From NCBI GenBank assembly GCA_963841715.1, contig CAWJDP010000001.1, positions 124,001-188,000 of the forward strand: a stretch of DNA of 64,000 nucleotides, given 5' to 3'. The position numbers were made by a program, and so were the translations under genes. Below the pieces are notes generated by a model. That model searched no databases. It was given only the letters and a program-made list of their open reading frames with translations, and had not been told where the DNA came from. This document shows, piece after piece, positions 7,891 through 16,559 of the stretch (position 1 is its first letter; every line of letters begins with the position of its first letter). Origin of the DNA: DASPWW01 sp963841715. Its GTDB lineage: Bacteria; Actinomycetota; Thermoleophilia; Solirubrobacterales; 70-9.

Positions 7891-9025
7891 CCCGCGTCGC
7901 GACGGTCAGCGCCGCCAGCCCGGCGCAGCCCGCGGCGAGCCAGAACGCGTCGGCGTAGGAGCCGCCGATCGCGACCGCGGCGCCGGTCAGCGGGCCGCCG
8001 AGCCCGACGCCGACGTCGAAGAACGCGGTGAACGTGCCGACCGCCGACCCTCGCCGCCCCTCCGGGACCTGGTTTACGACGACGAGCAGAAGCGACGGAT
8101 AGAGGGTCGAGAACGCGGCTCCCATCGAGATCGCGCCTACGAGCGTGATCGGCAGGTTCGGGGCGAGGGCGATCAGCGACAGGCCGAGCGCCTCGAAGCA
8201 CGCGGCCCCGAACGCGCAGCGCAGCGGCCCCACTCGGTCGGGCAGGTTGCCGGCAAGCAGGCGCGTCATCACGACCGAGGCAGCGAACACCGTGAACGCG
8301 GCGGCCCCGTGCTGGGGGCCTTGCTGGTTGAGGTGAAGGATGATGAACGCCGCCATCGCCGCGTAGCCCACGACCCCGAGGGAGAGCGCAAAGCCGGGGC
8401 GCAGCGACTCGCGCGCGATCAGCTTCCGGGGCCCCTGCTGCGGCGTGGGCTGGAACGGGTGCGTGAGCTGGAGCGCGATCAGCGCCCCGCACAGCGGCGC
8501 CGCGGTCGCGAACGCCCACACGAGGTCGTAGCCCCCGGCGTGGAGGAGCAGCTCGCCGATCGGCGGCCCGAGGCTGAGCCCGCTCCACACGGCCAAGCCG
8601 TAGAGGCCGACGATCCGCGCCCGCCGGCCCGGCGGCGCGAGGTCGACGACCCACGCGGCGCCGGCGGTGAACACTGTCCCCTCGCCGGCGCCGAGCGCGA
8701 ACCGCGAGGCGATCAGCGGCGCGAGGCCACCGGGGACGAAGTAGAGCCCGCCGGCCGCGGCGGCAAGCAGCGAGCCGACGATGACGGCGTAGCGTCGCCC
8801 CCGGAGATCGGCCAGGTGCCCGGCGAGCGGGCGCGCGGCGAGGCCGGTGAACGCGAACGCGCCGACGACGAACCCGACCGTGACGTCACCGTCGCCCAGC
8901 GGTCCCTTCACGTAACGCGGCAGGACGGGGATCACCGAGCCGACCGAGAGCAGCGCCAGCAGCGTCACCGCGAAGATCCCGGCGAACGCGCCGACCGCGC
9001 GGGGTCTCGCCGTGACTGCGGACAC
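7826..9025 (-). CDS. MFS transporter (drug/sugar efflux type)
   Basis: A 399-residue integral membrane protein with about 12 predicted helices in the major facilitator pattern. A cytoplasmic loop H-L-A-D-L-R-G-R-R between helices 2 and 3 is the MFS signature, and the second half contains G-N-L-P-D-R-V-G, its duplicated equivalent. It lies 2 nt downstream of the acyl-CoA synthetase stop and starts at GTG 9025, so the two form an operon. It probably exports a small molecule; the substrate cannot be told. The last 65 nt are antisense to the end of the radical SAM gene. Confidence 0.85.
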   Translation of the reverse strand: MSAVTARPRAVGAFAGIFAVTLLALLSVGSVIPVLPRYVKGPLGDGDVTVGFVVGAFAFTGLAARPLAGHLADLRGRRYAVIVGSLLAAAAGGLYFVPGGLAPLIASRFALGAGEGTVFTAGAAWVVDLAPPGRRARIVGLYGLAVWSGLSLGPPIGELLLHAGGYDLVWAFATAAPLCGALIALQLTHPFQPTPQQGPRKLIARESLRPGFALSLGVVGYAAMAAFIILHLNQQGPQHGAAAFTVFAASVVMTRLLAGNLPDRVGPLRCAFGAACFEALGLSLIALAPNLPITLVGAISMGAAFSTLYPSLLLVVVNQVPEGRRGSAVGTFTAFFDVGVGLGGPLTGAAVAIGGSYADAFWLAAGCAGLAALTVATRVRTASPGAAPAGSPVEAPDPH

Positions 9026-9027
9026 CG

Positions 9028-10473
9028 CTACTTGGCCTGCTTGCGGAGCGCCGCTCGGCGGATCTTTCCGCTCGTCGTCTTCGGCAGCTCGTCGGCGAAC
9101 TCGACGATCCGCGGGTACTTGTACGGTGCGGTCTCCTGCTTGACGTGGTCCTGGAGCTCGCGCGCGAGCTCTGGGCCCGGCTCGCCGTCGCGAAGCACGA
9201 CGATCGCGCGCACGATCGAGCCGCGTTCGTCGTCGGGTGCGGCGACGGCGGCCGCCTCTGCGACCGCCGGGTGGCCGACGAGCGCCGACTCGACCTCGAG
9301 CGGGCCAATCCGGTAGCCGGCCGAGATGATCACGTCGTCGGCCCGGCCGCGGTGCCAGAGATAGCCGTCCTCGTCCTCCTCGACGAGGTCGCCGGTCCTC
9401 CACCACTCGCCCGCGAACGACTCTCCGCCGAGATACCGGGAGAAGAACGTCGGGCAGGTCTCGCACCGGAGCTCGAGCTCGCCGTCGGCGACGCGGAGGT
9501 CGATCCCCGGCAGCGCGAAGCCCATCGATCCCGGCTTCACCGGCCGGCCCGGCGGCGCGCCGGTCAGGTGCCCCGTCTCGGTCTGGCCGTAGCCGTCGTG
9601 GATGTCGAGTCCCGTCGCCTCGCGGAACACTTCGATGATCTCGGGGTTGAGGGCCTCGCCGGCGGCGACGAGCCGCCGCATCGCCGGCAGCGGGACTAGC
9701 TCGGCGCGCTTCGCGAGCATCCGATACTCGGTCGGCGCCTGACAGAGCAGGTTGACCTCGTTCTCGGTCGCGATCCGAAGCCGCTCGTCGGGGTCGAAGC
9801 GCCCGTCGTGGAGCAGCGCGGTGGCGCCGCACAGCCACGGCGCGATGAACGCGTTCCGCGCCGACTTCGACCATCCGCTCGCGGCCGTGCACCAGGCGAG
9901 ATCGCCGTCGGCGGCGGCGAACCACTCGCTCGCCTGCAGCACCTGCCCGGTCAGCCAGCGCTGGGCGTGGAGGACGCCGCGGGACTCGCCCGCCGTGCCC
10001 GAGGTGAAGATGACCACGGCGGGGTCCTCCGGTGCTAGGTCGACCGGCTCAACGGGCCGCGCCTGGGGGCGGTCCTCGTCGAGTGCCCCCGCGACCTCGC
10101 CCAGCGTCATCCCGGCGATCCCGTCCGGAAGCTCGGCGAGCAGCTCGTCGGTGCCGATCGCGAGCGCCGGGTCGGTCTGCTCGGCGCGCTTGGCGAGGTC
10201 GGCGGCGCGAAGCTGCGTGTTGCACGGGAACACGACGGCGCCCATGCGCCAGCATGCGAGCAGCGCGAGCACCCATTCCACCCGGTTGCCGATCAGTGTG
10301 ACGACGACGTCGCCGCGCTCGACGCCGCGCTCGGCGAGCGCCCCGGACAGCCCCGCGGTCATCGCGCTGAGCTCGCCGAAGTGCCACACGCGCCGGGTGC
10401 CGTCGCGGTCGATCGTCAGCAGCGCGGGCTTCGAGGCCGGGTACCGCTCGAGCAGGTCCTGGGCGAAGTTCAC
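9028..10473 (-). CDS. AMP-binding acyl-CoA synthetase
   Basis: A 481-residue ANL-superfamily ligase, which adenylates a carboxylic acid with ATP and transfers it to CoA. Visible motifs are the P-loop IFTSGTAGESRG (about residue 155), DGYGQTETG (about 295), the hinge GYRIGPLEVE and the C-terminal lysine motif KTTSGKIRR (about 470). These match the medium-chain/benzoate-type acyl-CoA synthetases. The start is GTG 10473. It lies upstream of an MFS gene and near a SucCD-like ligase, so the region appears concerned with CoA activation of carboxylic acids. The acid substrate is not inferable. Confidence 0.87.
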   Translation of the reverse strand: MNFAQDLLERYPASKPALLTIDRDGTRRVWHFGELSAMTAGLSGALAERGVERGDVVVTLIGNRVEWVLALLACWRMGAVVFPCNTQLRAADLAKRAEQTDPALAIGTDELLAELPDGIAGMTLGEVAGALDEDRPQARPVEPVDLAPEDPAVVIFTSGTAGESRGVLHAQRWLTGQVLQASEWFAAADGDLAWCTAASGWSKSARNAFIAPWLCGATALLHDGRFDPDERLRIATENEVNLLCQAPTEYRMLAKRAELVPLPAMRRLVAAGEALNPEIIEVFREATGLDIHDGYGQTETGHLTGAPPGRPVKPGSMGFALPGIDLRVADGELELRCETCPTFFSRYLGGESFAGEWWRTGDLVEEDEDGYLWHRGRADDVIISAGYRIGPLEVESALVGHPAVAEAAAVAAPDDERGSIVRAIVVLRDGEPGPELARELQDHVKQETAPYKYPRIVEFADELPKTTSGKIRRAALRKQAK

Positions 10474-10516
10474 GCGCGCCTAGTTTCGCTCAGGCGCGTT
10501 GCCCCGCACCGGGCGG

Positions 10517-10777
10517 CTAGGAGCTGAGCTCGCTGCCGTCGTAGAGCTTCTTCACGCGAACCGTGCCGTTCGGCGCCGCGTCGATGCAAAGCTCGCACAG
10601 CACACACTCGTCGAGGTTCTCGTCGACGATGCTGAGCGCGCCGTCGTCGTCGGTGGTGAAGATGTCGACGGGGCAGACCTCCTCGAGCTTCGCCGCGAGC
10701 TCGGGGTTGCTCGCGACCGCGTCGTCGACCTCGAGCTCGATGAACACGCCGCTCAGCGTCCCCTCCGGCGCCGACAT
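10517..10777 (-). CDS. Small [4Fe-4S] ferredoxin-like protein
   Basis: An 86-residue acidic protein with C-V-L-C-E-L-C (C-x2-C-x2-C, residues about 60-66) and a separate V-C-P-V-D-I-F near residue 36. This fits a single cluster bound by four Cys in the FixX-like/bacterial-type ferredoxin manner, but with the isolated CP motif ahead of the CxxCxxC motif. FixX-type ferredoxins pass electrons from ETF-quinone oxidoreductases, and the acyl-CoA dehydrogenase in this window is a possible distant source. The ATG overlaps the stop of the SucD-like gene by one base (TGATG), so it belongs to that operon. Confidence 0.75.
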   Translation of the reverse strand: MSAPEGTLSGVFIELEVDDAVASNPELAAKLEEVCPVDIFTTDDDGALSIVDENLDECVLCELCIDAAPNGTVRVKKLYDGSELSS

Positions 10778-11694
10778 CAGACCCTAGCCTCGAGCTTCGC
10801 CTTGACCGCGTCCGGGATCTCGTCGATGCGCTCGACGACCGGGATATCCGCGGCCTCGAGGCGGGCGATCTTCTCGGTCGCGGTGTCCTCCTTGCCCTCG
10901 ACGATCGTCCCCGCGTGGCCGAAGCTCATCCCCTTCATCTCCTCGGAGTCCATGAACCGCCCCGCCATGAACGCGACGATCGGCAGCTTCGAGTCGTTCG
11001 CCTCGCGCCACTCCGTCAGCTGGGCCTCCATCCGCCCGCCGGGCTCGGTGTAGATCACGATCGCCTCGGTCTGCACGTCGGCCTCGAACAGCGGCATCAG
11101 CTCCGCGTAGGTGGAGCCAATGATCGCGTCGCCGCCGATCGAGACCGCGGTTGACTGGCCGATACCCGCTGCGGTCAGCGTCGAGGAGATCTCGGTCGTC
11201 ATCCCGCCGCTTCGCGACATGATCCCGACCGGCCCGGGCGTGTAGGCCTTCGCGGTGTCCTTCGCCGGGCCGCCGATCCCGCCCATCTTCGCGACGCCTG
11301 GGACGACGATCCCGAGGCAGTTGGGGCCGATGATCCGCGCCCCGCGCATGTCCGCGAGCTCGACCATCTGCGCGACGTCGCGACGCGGGATCCGCTCGGT
11401 GACGATGACGACGAGCTTGACGCCGGCCTCGATCGCCTCGAACACGGCGTCCTTGGTGAACGCGGGGGGGACGGTGACGACGGCCCCGTCGGGGACCGCG
11501 CCGTTCGCGTCGACGAGCTGCTCGACGGTGTCCAACACGGGCACCCCATGTACCTCGCGGCCCTTGCGTCCCGGGGTGACGCCGCCGACGATCTTCGAGC
11601 CGTAGTCGAGGCACTCGCGGGTCAGGTTCACGGCCTCGCGGCCGGTGATCCCCTGGACGATGAACGTCGTCTCCTCGGTCAGCAAAATACTCAT
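10777..11694 (-). CDS. Succinate/malate-CoA ligase-type alpha subunit (SucD-like)
   Basis: A 305-residue NDP-forming acyl-CoA synthetase alpha subunit. The CoA-binding Rossmann domain carries VQGITGREA and VGGVTPGRKG, the middle has IIGPNCLGIV, and the phosphohistidine loop is SFGHAGTIVEG (His about residue 250). The family couples acyl-CoA formation to ATP or GTP through a phospho-His intermediate. The sequence departs from textbook SucD (for example GGMTTE where SucD has GTLTYE), so the acid may not be succinate. A malyl-CoA lyase is encoded 3.7 kb away, and malate-CoA ligase (MtkB-like) is an alternative. The start is ATG 11694; 115 nt separate it from the beta-subunit gene upstream. Confidence 0.78.
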   Translation of the reverse strand: MSILLTEETTFIVQGITGREAVNLTRECLDYGSKIVGGVTPGRKGREVHGVPVLDTVEQLVDANGAVPDGAVVTVPPAFTKDAVFEAIEAGVKLVVIVTERIPRRDVAQMVELADMRGARIIGPNCLGIVVPGVAKMGGIGGPAKDTAKAYTPGPVGIMSRSGGMTTEISSTLTAAGIGQSTAVSIGGDAIIGSTYAELMPLFEADVQTEAIVIYTEPGGRMEAQLTEWREANDSKLPIVAFMAGRFMDSEEMKGMSFGHAGTIVEGKEDTATEKIARLEAADIPVVERIDEIPDAVKAKLEARV

Positions 11695-11809
11695 ACGCCC
11701 AGGGTCTCCCAAACCCCGCCGCGGCGGACGCGGGAGCGAGCGAGCGAGGCTGCCGGTGATGATTGGCGCGAGCGAGCGGGAGCGGAGCACGCGGTGGGAA
11801 TGATGTTGC

Positions 11810-13015
11810 TCATCCCTGCACCTTCTCCACGGCGCGCCGCGCTGCCTCGTGCATCGAAACTGAGCGGTCGCAGTACTCGATCCCGTAGCGGTCGAGGATC
11901 CTGAAGCCCTCCTCCTCCCACGCGCCGGGGATGCGGAAGATCGCGATCGTCTCGCCCGGGTTCCTGTCGAGCTCGAGGCAGGCCTTGATCACGCCACGGG
12001 CGACGATGTCGACGCGGGTGTTGGAGACGATCGACATCATCACCGCGATCTTCTCCACCCCGTCCTTGAGCAGGACCTGCTTCGCAAGCCCGCACGACTT
12101 CGACACCGACGGGTTGCCGCCGATCTCGGAGTAGTTGGCGGGATCGCCGCCGACGCTGCGGACGGCGTCGGTCAGCGTCAGCGAGCCGCCGCCGGCTCCG
12201 ATCACGAGCCCGAGGTTGCCCTTGAAGCCGTGGTCCTTGCCCTGGATGACGCCGCGGTGGTCGGCCTCGTCGATCGCCTTCACCGCACGCTCGAACTCGC
12301 TCGGCTCGTAGGCCTCGCGGCGGTCGTCCTCCTCGATCTCGAGCTCGTTCAAGCACTCGGCCTGGCGCGGGCGCGCCTCGTCCTCCATCTCCATGTGCGC
12401 ATCGAGGGCGACGAACTTGCCGTCCTCGAGTCGCGCCAGCGGGTTGATCTCGGCGAGGGTCATGTCGCGGTCGCAGAACAGGCGCGCGAGCCGCGCGAGC
12501 ACCGCGGTGGCCCGGTTGAGCTCCGAGCCGCTCATCCCCACCGACGCGACGACCTGCTTCGCCTGGAAGTCGGAGAACGGGATCAGGTTCGAGAACCGCC
12601 CGCGCCCAACGTGGTCGGGGTGCTGCTCGGCGACCTCCTCGATGTCGATCCCGCCCATGTCGCTGAACAGCATCATCGGGCGCTTCTGCGTCCCGTCCCA
12701 GACGATCCCGGCGTAGTACTCCTGTGTGACCTCGGCCTTCGGATCGACGAGCACTCCGCGCGGCATGTGCCCGTTGATCTCGAGCTCGAGCACCCCCTCG
12801 GCGAGCGCCTCAGCCTCCTCCGGGGTGTCGGCGAACTTCACTCCGCCGGCCTTCATCCGCCCGCCCGTCAGGACCTGGGACTTGATCACAACGGGGCCGT
12901 CGATCCGCTCGGCGGCGGCGCGGGCCTCGGCGCCGGTGCGCGCAAAGCCATACTGGGTGACGGGAATCCCCGCAAGCTCGGCGATGCGGCGTGACTCGTA
13001 CTCGAAGAAGCGCAT
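11810..13015 (-). CDS. Succinate/malate-CoA ligase-type beta subunit (SucC-like, ATP-grasp)
   Basis: A 401-residue protein with an N-terminal ATP-grasp domain (VVIKSQVLTGGRMKAGG near residue 45, EINPLARLEDGKFVALDAH near 200) and a C-terminal ligase-CoA domain with GNLGLVIGAGGG and GGNPSVSK, the ends of the subunit that meet the phosphohistidine. It pairs with the downstream SucD-like gene. The N-terminus M-R-F-F-E-Y-E-S replaces the usual NxxEYQ of SucC and the insert after residue 110 is unusual, so a divergent substrate (malate or another hydroxy acid) is plausible. The start ATG 13015 is divergent from pckG with a 120-nt shared upstream region. Confidence 0.78.
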   Translation of the reverse strand: MRFFEYESRRIAELAGIPVTQYGFARTGAEARAAAERIDGPVVIKSQVLTGGRMKAGGVKFADTPEEAEALAEGVLELEINGHMPRGVLVDPKAEVTQEYYAGIVWDGTQKRPMMLFSDMGGIDIEEVAEQHPDHVGRGRFSNLIPFSDFQAKQVVASVGMSGSELNRATAVLARLARLFCDRDMTLAEINPLARLEDGKFVALDAHMEMEDEARPRQAECLNELEIEEDDRREAYEPSEFERAVKAIDEADHRGVIQGKDHGFKGNLGLVIGAGGGSLTLTDAVRSVGGDPANYSEIGGNPSVSKSCGLAKQVLLKDGVEKIAVMMSIVSNTRVDIVARGVIKACLELDRNPGETIAIFRIPGAWEEEGFRILDRYGIEYCDRSVSMHEAARRAVEKVQG

Positions 13016-13135
13016 TTCGTGCCTGGATCGTGCCTGGAGAGCGTTCGGTGGACGCTCCGGCGGCGGGCGATCATAGCCACAACCGCCACCAGCAGTTACC
13101 GCCCTGGGCGTCCGCGGTGCGATAAGAATGGACGG

Positions 13136-14950
13136 ATGAGCGAATCGATGACGACGACAAGTCCCCTTACCTCTAACCAAAAGCTTCTCGGCTGGGTGGA
13201 CGAGATCGCGGAGCTGACCGAGCCCGATCAGGTCCACTGGTGCGACGGCTCGGCGGCCGAATACGACCAACTCTGCGCCGATCTCGTCGACGCCGGGACG
13301 TTCGAGCGCCTCTCGGACGCGAAGCGGCCGAACAGCTACCTCGGCCGCTCCGATCCCGACGACGTCGCCCGAGTCGAAGACCGCACCTTCATCTGCGCCG
13401 AGACCGAGGACGCCGCCGGCCCGACAAACAACTGGACCGATCCCGCGGAGATGCGCGAGACGCTTGAGCGGCTGTTCCGGGGGGCGATGCGGGGCCGGAC
13501 GATGTACGTCGTCCCGTTCTCGATGGGCCCCCTCGGCTCGCCGCTTGCCCAGATCGGCGTCCAGCTGACCGACTCCGCCTACGTCGCGGCGTCGATGCGG
13601 ATCATGACCCGGATGGGCAAGCGCGCGCTGGACGTGCTCGGCGACGACGGCGAGTTCGTGCCCTGCGTGCATTCGGTCGGGGCGCCGCTTGCAGACGAGG
13701 AGGACGACGTCCCCTGGCCGTGCAACGAGACCAAGTACATCGTCCACTACCCCGAGACGCGCGAGATCTGGTCGTTCGGATCGGGGTACGGGGGCAACGC
13801 GCTGCTCGGCAAGAAGTGCCTTGCGCTCCGGATCGCCTCGGCGATGGCGCGCGACGAGAGCTGGATGGCCGAGCACATGCTGATCCTCAAGCTGACCTCG
13901 CCCGACGGCGAGGTGAAGTACATCACCGCGGCGTTCCCGTCCGCCTCGGGTAAGACGAACCTCGCAATGCTGATCCCGACCCTCGAGGGCTGGAAGGCCG
14001 AGACGATCGGCGACGACATCGCCTGGATGAAGTTCGACGACGAGGGGCGCCTGCGCGCGGTCAACCCAGAGGCCGGGTTCTTCGGCGTCGCCCCGGGGAC
14101 CGGCGAGGAGACGAACCCGAACGCGATGGAGACCGTGGCTGCGGACACGATCTTCACCAACTGCGCGCTCACCGATGACGGAGACGTGTGGTGGGAGGGG
14201 ATGACCGCCGAGAGCCCGGATCATGCGATCGACTGGCGCGGCAACGAGTGGACGCCCGAGTCCGACGAGCCCGCCGCGCACCCGAACTCGCGGTTCACCA
14301 CCCCCGCGGCCCGCTGTCCATCGATCGCATCCGAGTGGGAGGACCCCGCGGGTGTGCCGATCGACGCATTCCTGTTCGGCGGGCGCCGCGCGACTGTGGT
14401 CCCGCTCGTCACGGAGGCGTTCGACTGGGAGCACGGTGTCTTCCTCGGGTCGACGATGTCGGTCGAGACGACCGCCGCTGCGGCGGGGGCGGTCGGCGAG
14501 CTGCGATTCGACCCGTTCGCGATGCTGCCGTTCTGCGGCTACAACATGGGCGAGTACTTCGGGCACTGGCTGCGGATTGGGCGCGAGGCCGAAGCCGCGA
14601 AGCTGCCGAAGATCTTCTACGTCAACTGGTTCCGCAAGGACGACGACGGGAAGTTCCTGTGGCCGGGATTCGGCGAGAACAGCCGCGTGCTCGAGTGGAT
14701 CTTCCGCCGCTGCGACGACGACGCGGACGGGCGCGAAACCCCGATCGGGACCGTGCCGACGCGCGACGCCCTTAACACCGAAGGCCTCGAGATCTCGGAC
14801 GAGGCGCTCGACGAGCTCCTCTCGGTCGACTCCGAGGCCGTGCGCGAGCAGCTCCCGCAGGTGCAGGAGCACCTTGAGCGCTTCGGCGATCACCTGCCGG
14901 ACGAGGTTCGGTCGCAGTTCGAGGCCCTCGAGCGCCGGCTCGAGAGCTGA
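13136..14950 (+). CDS. pckG: Phosphoenolpyruvate carboxykinase (GTP)
   Basis: A 604-residue GTP-dependent PEP carboxykinase: oxaloacetate + GTP gives PEP + CO2 + GDP, the entry to gluconeogenesis. Characteristic segments are PNSYLGRSDP and R-V-E-D-R-T-F-I-C near the N-terminus, YVVPFSMGP, GGNALLGKKC, the P-loop AFPSASGKTNLAM (about 265-278), and VNWFRKD toward the C-terminus. In family members the P-loop usually reads SACGKT; here the reactive Cys is replaced by Ser271. The ATG 13136 is preceded by TAAGAA 7 nt upstream (possibly leaderless). It overlaps the next gene (TGATG). Its position beside ethylmalonyl-CoA pathway genes fits growth on acetate or lipids. Confidence 0.93.
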   Translation: MSESMTTTSPLTSNQKLLGWVDEIAELTEPDQVHWCDGSAAEYDQLCADLVDAGTFERLSDAKRPNSYLGRSDPDDVARVEDRTFICAETEDAAGPTNNWTDPAEMRETLERLFRGAMRGRTMYVVPFSMGPLGSPLAQIGVQLTDSAYVAASMRIMTRMGKRALDVLGDDGEFVPCVHSVGAPLADEEDDVPWPCNETKYIVHYPETREIWSFGSGYGGNALLGKKCLALRIASAMARDESWMAEHMLILKLTSPDGEVKYITAAFPSASGKTNLAMLIPTLEGWKAETIGDDIAWMKFDDEGRLRAVNPEAGFFGVAPGTGEETNPNAMETVAADTIFTNCALTDDGDVWWEGMTAESPDHAIDWRGNEWTPESDEPAAHPNSRFTTPAARCPSIASEWEDPAGVPIDAFLFGGRRATVVPLVTEAFDWEHGVFLGSTMSVETTAAAAGAVGELRFDPFAMLPFCGYNMGEYFGHWLRIGREAEAAKLPKIFYVNWFRKDDDGKFLWPGFGENSRVLEWIFRRCDDDADGRETPIGTVPTRDALNTEGLEISDEALDELLSVDSEAVREQLPQVQEHLERFGDHLPDEVRSQFEALERRLES

Positions 14951-15423
14951 TGGCAAACCCGGTCGAGCGGGCCGCGGTCGCGTTCGCGTCCTCGCGCCCG
15001 GGGTCGTTCTTCTACGTCCACGTCGCGCCCCACATCGACCGAGTGCTGATGCCGATGACCGGCGGCAAGCTGACAACTGGCGGGTTCGGCCGCGTCGGGA
15101 TGCTGACCGTGACCGGCGCCAAGACCGGCAAGCGGCGGCATACACCGCTCGTGTTCACGCGTGACGGCGACAACGTCGTCCTCGTGGCGTCGCGGGGCGG
15201 CGCCCCGAGCCATCCCGCCTGGTACCGCAACATCGCCGCCAACCCCGACGTGCGGTTCTCGATCAACGGCGACGACCGCGCCTACACGGCGCACGAGGCC
15301 GATGCCGAGGAGCGTGAGCGGATCTGGCCGCGGTGCGTGCAGCGGTATCCGGGCTACGAGACCTACCGGCAGCGCGCCGGCGAGCGCGTCATCCCGGTGA
15401 TGATTCTCGAGCCGCGGGCTTAG
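14950..15423 (+). CDS. Deazaflavin (F420)-dependent nitroreductase-family protein (DDN-like)
   Basis: A 157-residue split-barrel protein of the DUF385/Ddn family, whose characterised members use reduced coenzyme F420 to reduce quinones or xenobiotics. Typical features are the strand V-G-M-L-T-V-T-G-A-K-T-G-K-R-R (about residues 55-70), then V-L-V-A-S-R-G-G-A-P-x-H-P-A-W-Y-R-N-I-x-A-N-P, which contacts F420 in known structures. F420 biosynthesis genes are present in this window. The ATG overlaps the pckG stop by one base, and the last 35 nt overlap the convergent malyl-CoA lyase gene. The physiological substrate is unknown. Confidence 0.85.
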   Translation: MANPVERAAVAFASSRPGSFFYVHVAPHIDRVLMPMTGGKLTTGGFGRVGMLTVTGAKTGKRRHTPLVFTRDGDNVVLVASRGGAPSHPAWYRNIAANPDVRFSINGDDRAYTAHEADAEERERIWPRCVQRYPGYETYRQRAGERVIPVMILEPRA

Positions 15424-16483
15424 CCCCGGCGCCGTTGAAGCCGTAGAGGTCCGCGAGCTCGGGGTCCCGCTCGGCCAGCATCTCGGCGAGTGAGACCATC
15501 ACCTTGCATTGCTTCCAGGTCGCGTCGTCCTGCATCCGGCCGTCGATCATGTGCACGCCGCGGCCGTCGGGGATCGCCTCGAGGACCTTCTTCGCGAACT
15601 TGACCTCGTCGGGATCGGGGCTGAAGACGCGCCTGGCGATCTCGATCTGACGCGGATGCAGCGACCATGCGCCGACGCAGCCGAGCAGGAACGCGGCGCG
15701 GAACTGCGCTTCGCAGCCGACGTCGTCCGAGATGTCGCCGAACGGTCCGTAGAAGGGAAGGATCCCGGCCGAGTTGCAGGCGTCGACCATGCGCGCGATC
15801 GAGTAGTGCCACGGGTCCTGCTGGTAGCTCGCCCGTGGGGCGTCGGGGTCCTCGGGGTCGGGGTCCTCGACGACGCGGTACGCGGGGTGGCCGCCGCCGA
15901 CCCGGGTCGTCTTCATCCGCCGCGAGGCAGCGAGGTCGGCGGGACCGAAGCTCATTCCCTGCATCCGCGGGCTCGCGATCGCGATCTCCTCGACGTTGGA
16001 GACGCCGAGCGCCGTCTCGAGGATCGCGTGCACGAGCAGCGATTTCTCGAGCCCGGCCTTCGCCTCGAGCTGGGCGAGCATGCGGTCGATGTAGTGGATG
16101 TCCCACGGCCCCTCGACCTTGGGGACCATCACGACCTCGAGCCTGTCGCCGATCTCGGGGATCAGCGTCAGCAGGTCGTCGAGCACCCAGGGGCTGTCGA
16201 GGCTGTTGATCCGCGTCCACAGCGCCGTATCGCCGAGGTCGGTCTCCTTCGCGACCTTGACGAGCCCGTCTCGGGCCGCCTCCTTGCGGTCGGCGGGAAT
16301 CGCGTCCTCGAGGTTGCCGAGCAGGACGTCGGTCTTCCCGACCATGTCGGGGACCTTCGAGACCATCTTCTCGTTCGAGGCGTCGAGGAAGTGGATCATC
16401 CGCGCGGGCTTGACCGGGATCTCGAGCGGCGGCTCGGGGGCGCCGAGCGCGAGCGGGTGTGTGAACTGGCGGGGATTTCTCAT
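15389..16483 (-). CDS. mcl: L-malyl-CoA/beta-methylmalyl-CoA lyase (HpcH/HpaI-CitE family)
   Basis: A 364-residue CitE-like lyase. VVLGNLEDAIPADRKEAAR-type spacing (here L-L-G-N-L-E-D-A-I-P-A-D), W-T-R-I-N-S-L-D-S-P-W, VVMVPKVEGPWD and ILETALGVSN give the Mg2+/acyl-CoA site of malyl-CoA lyases, with the acidic metal ligands in ETA and the D of SFGPADL. Family members cleave beta-methylmalyl-CoA to glyoxylate and propionyl-CoA and/or malyl-CoA to glyoxylate and acetyl-CoA. Together with the neighbouring MaoC, acyl-CoA dehydrogenase, mutase and carboxylase genes this assigns it to the ethylmalonyl-CoA pathway. ATG 16483 (MRNPRQF) matches family starts; an upstream in-frame ATG 16507 exists. Confidence 0.85.
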   Translation of the reverse strand: MRNPRQFTHPLALGAPEPPLEIPVKPARMIHFLDASNEKMVSKVPDMVGKTDVLLGNLEDAIPADRKEAARDGLVKVAKETDLGDTALWTRINSLDSPWVLDDLLTLIPEIGDRLEVVMVPKVEGPWDIHYIDRMLAQLEAKAGLEKSLLVHAILETALGVSNVEEIAIASPRMQGMSFGPADLAASRRMKTTRVGGGHPAYRVVEDPDPEDPDAPRASYQQDPWHYSIARMVDACNSAGILPFYGPFGDISDDVGCEAQFRAAFLLGCVGAWSLHPRQIEIARRVFSPDPDEVKFAKKVLEAIPDGRGVHMIDGRMQDDATWKQCKVMVSLAEMLAERDPELADLYGFNGAGAKPAARESSPG

Positions 16484-16559
16484 CTCAGTGGCCTGGGCGC
16501 CGAGCATCGCGCGTAGCGCGACTGCGCGGGGAGTAGCAGCTGGGGCGTGGTGATGTTAT

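Noticed and set aside
13016..15145. N-terminal 700-residue extension of the SucC-like frame
   Set aside because: It is antisense to pckG and the DDN-like gene; the SucC start at 13015 matches the family.
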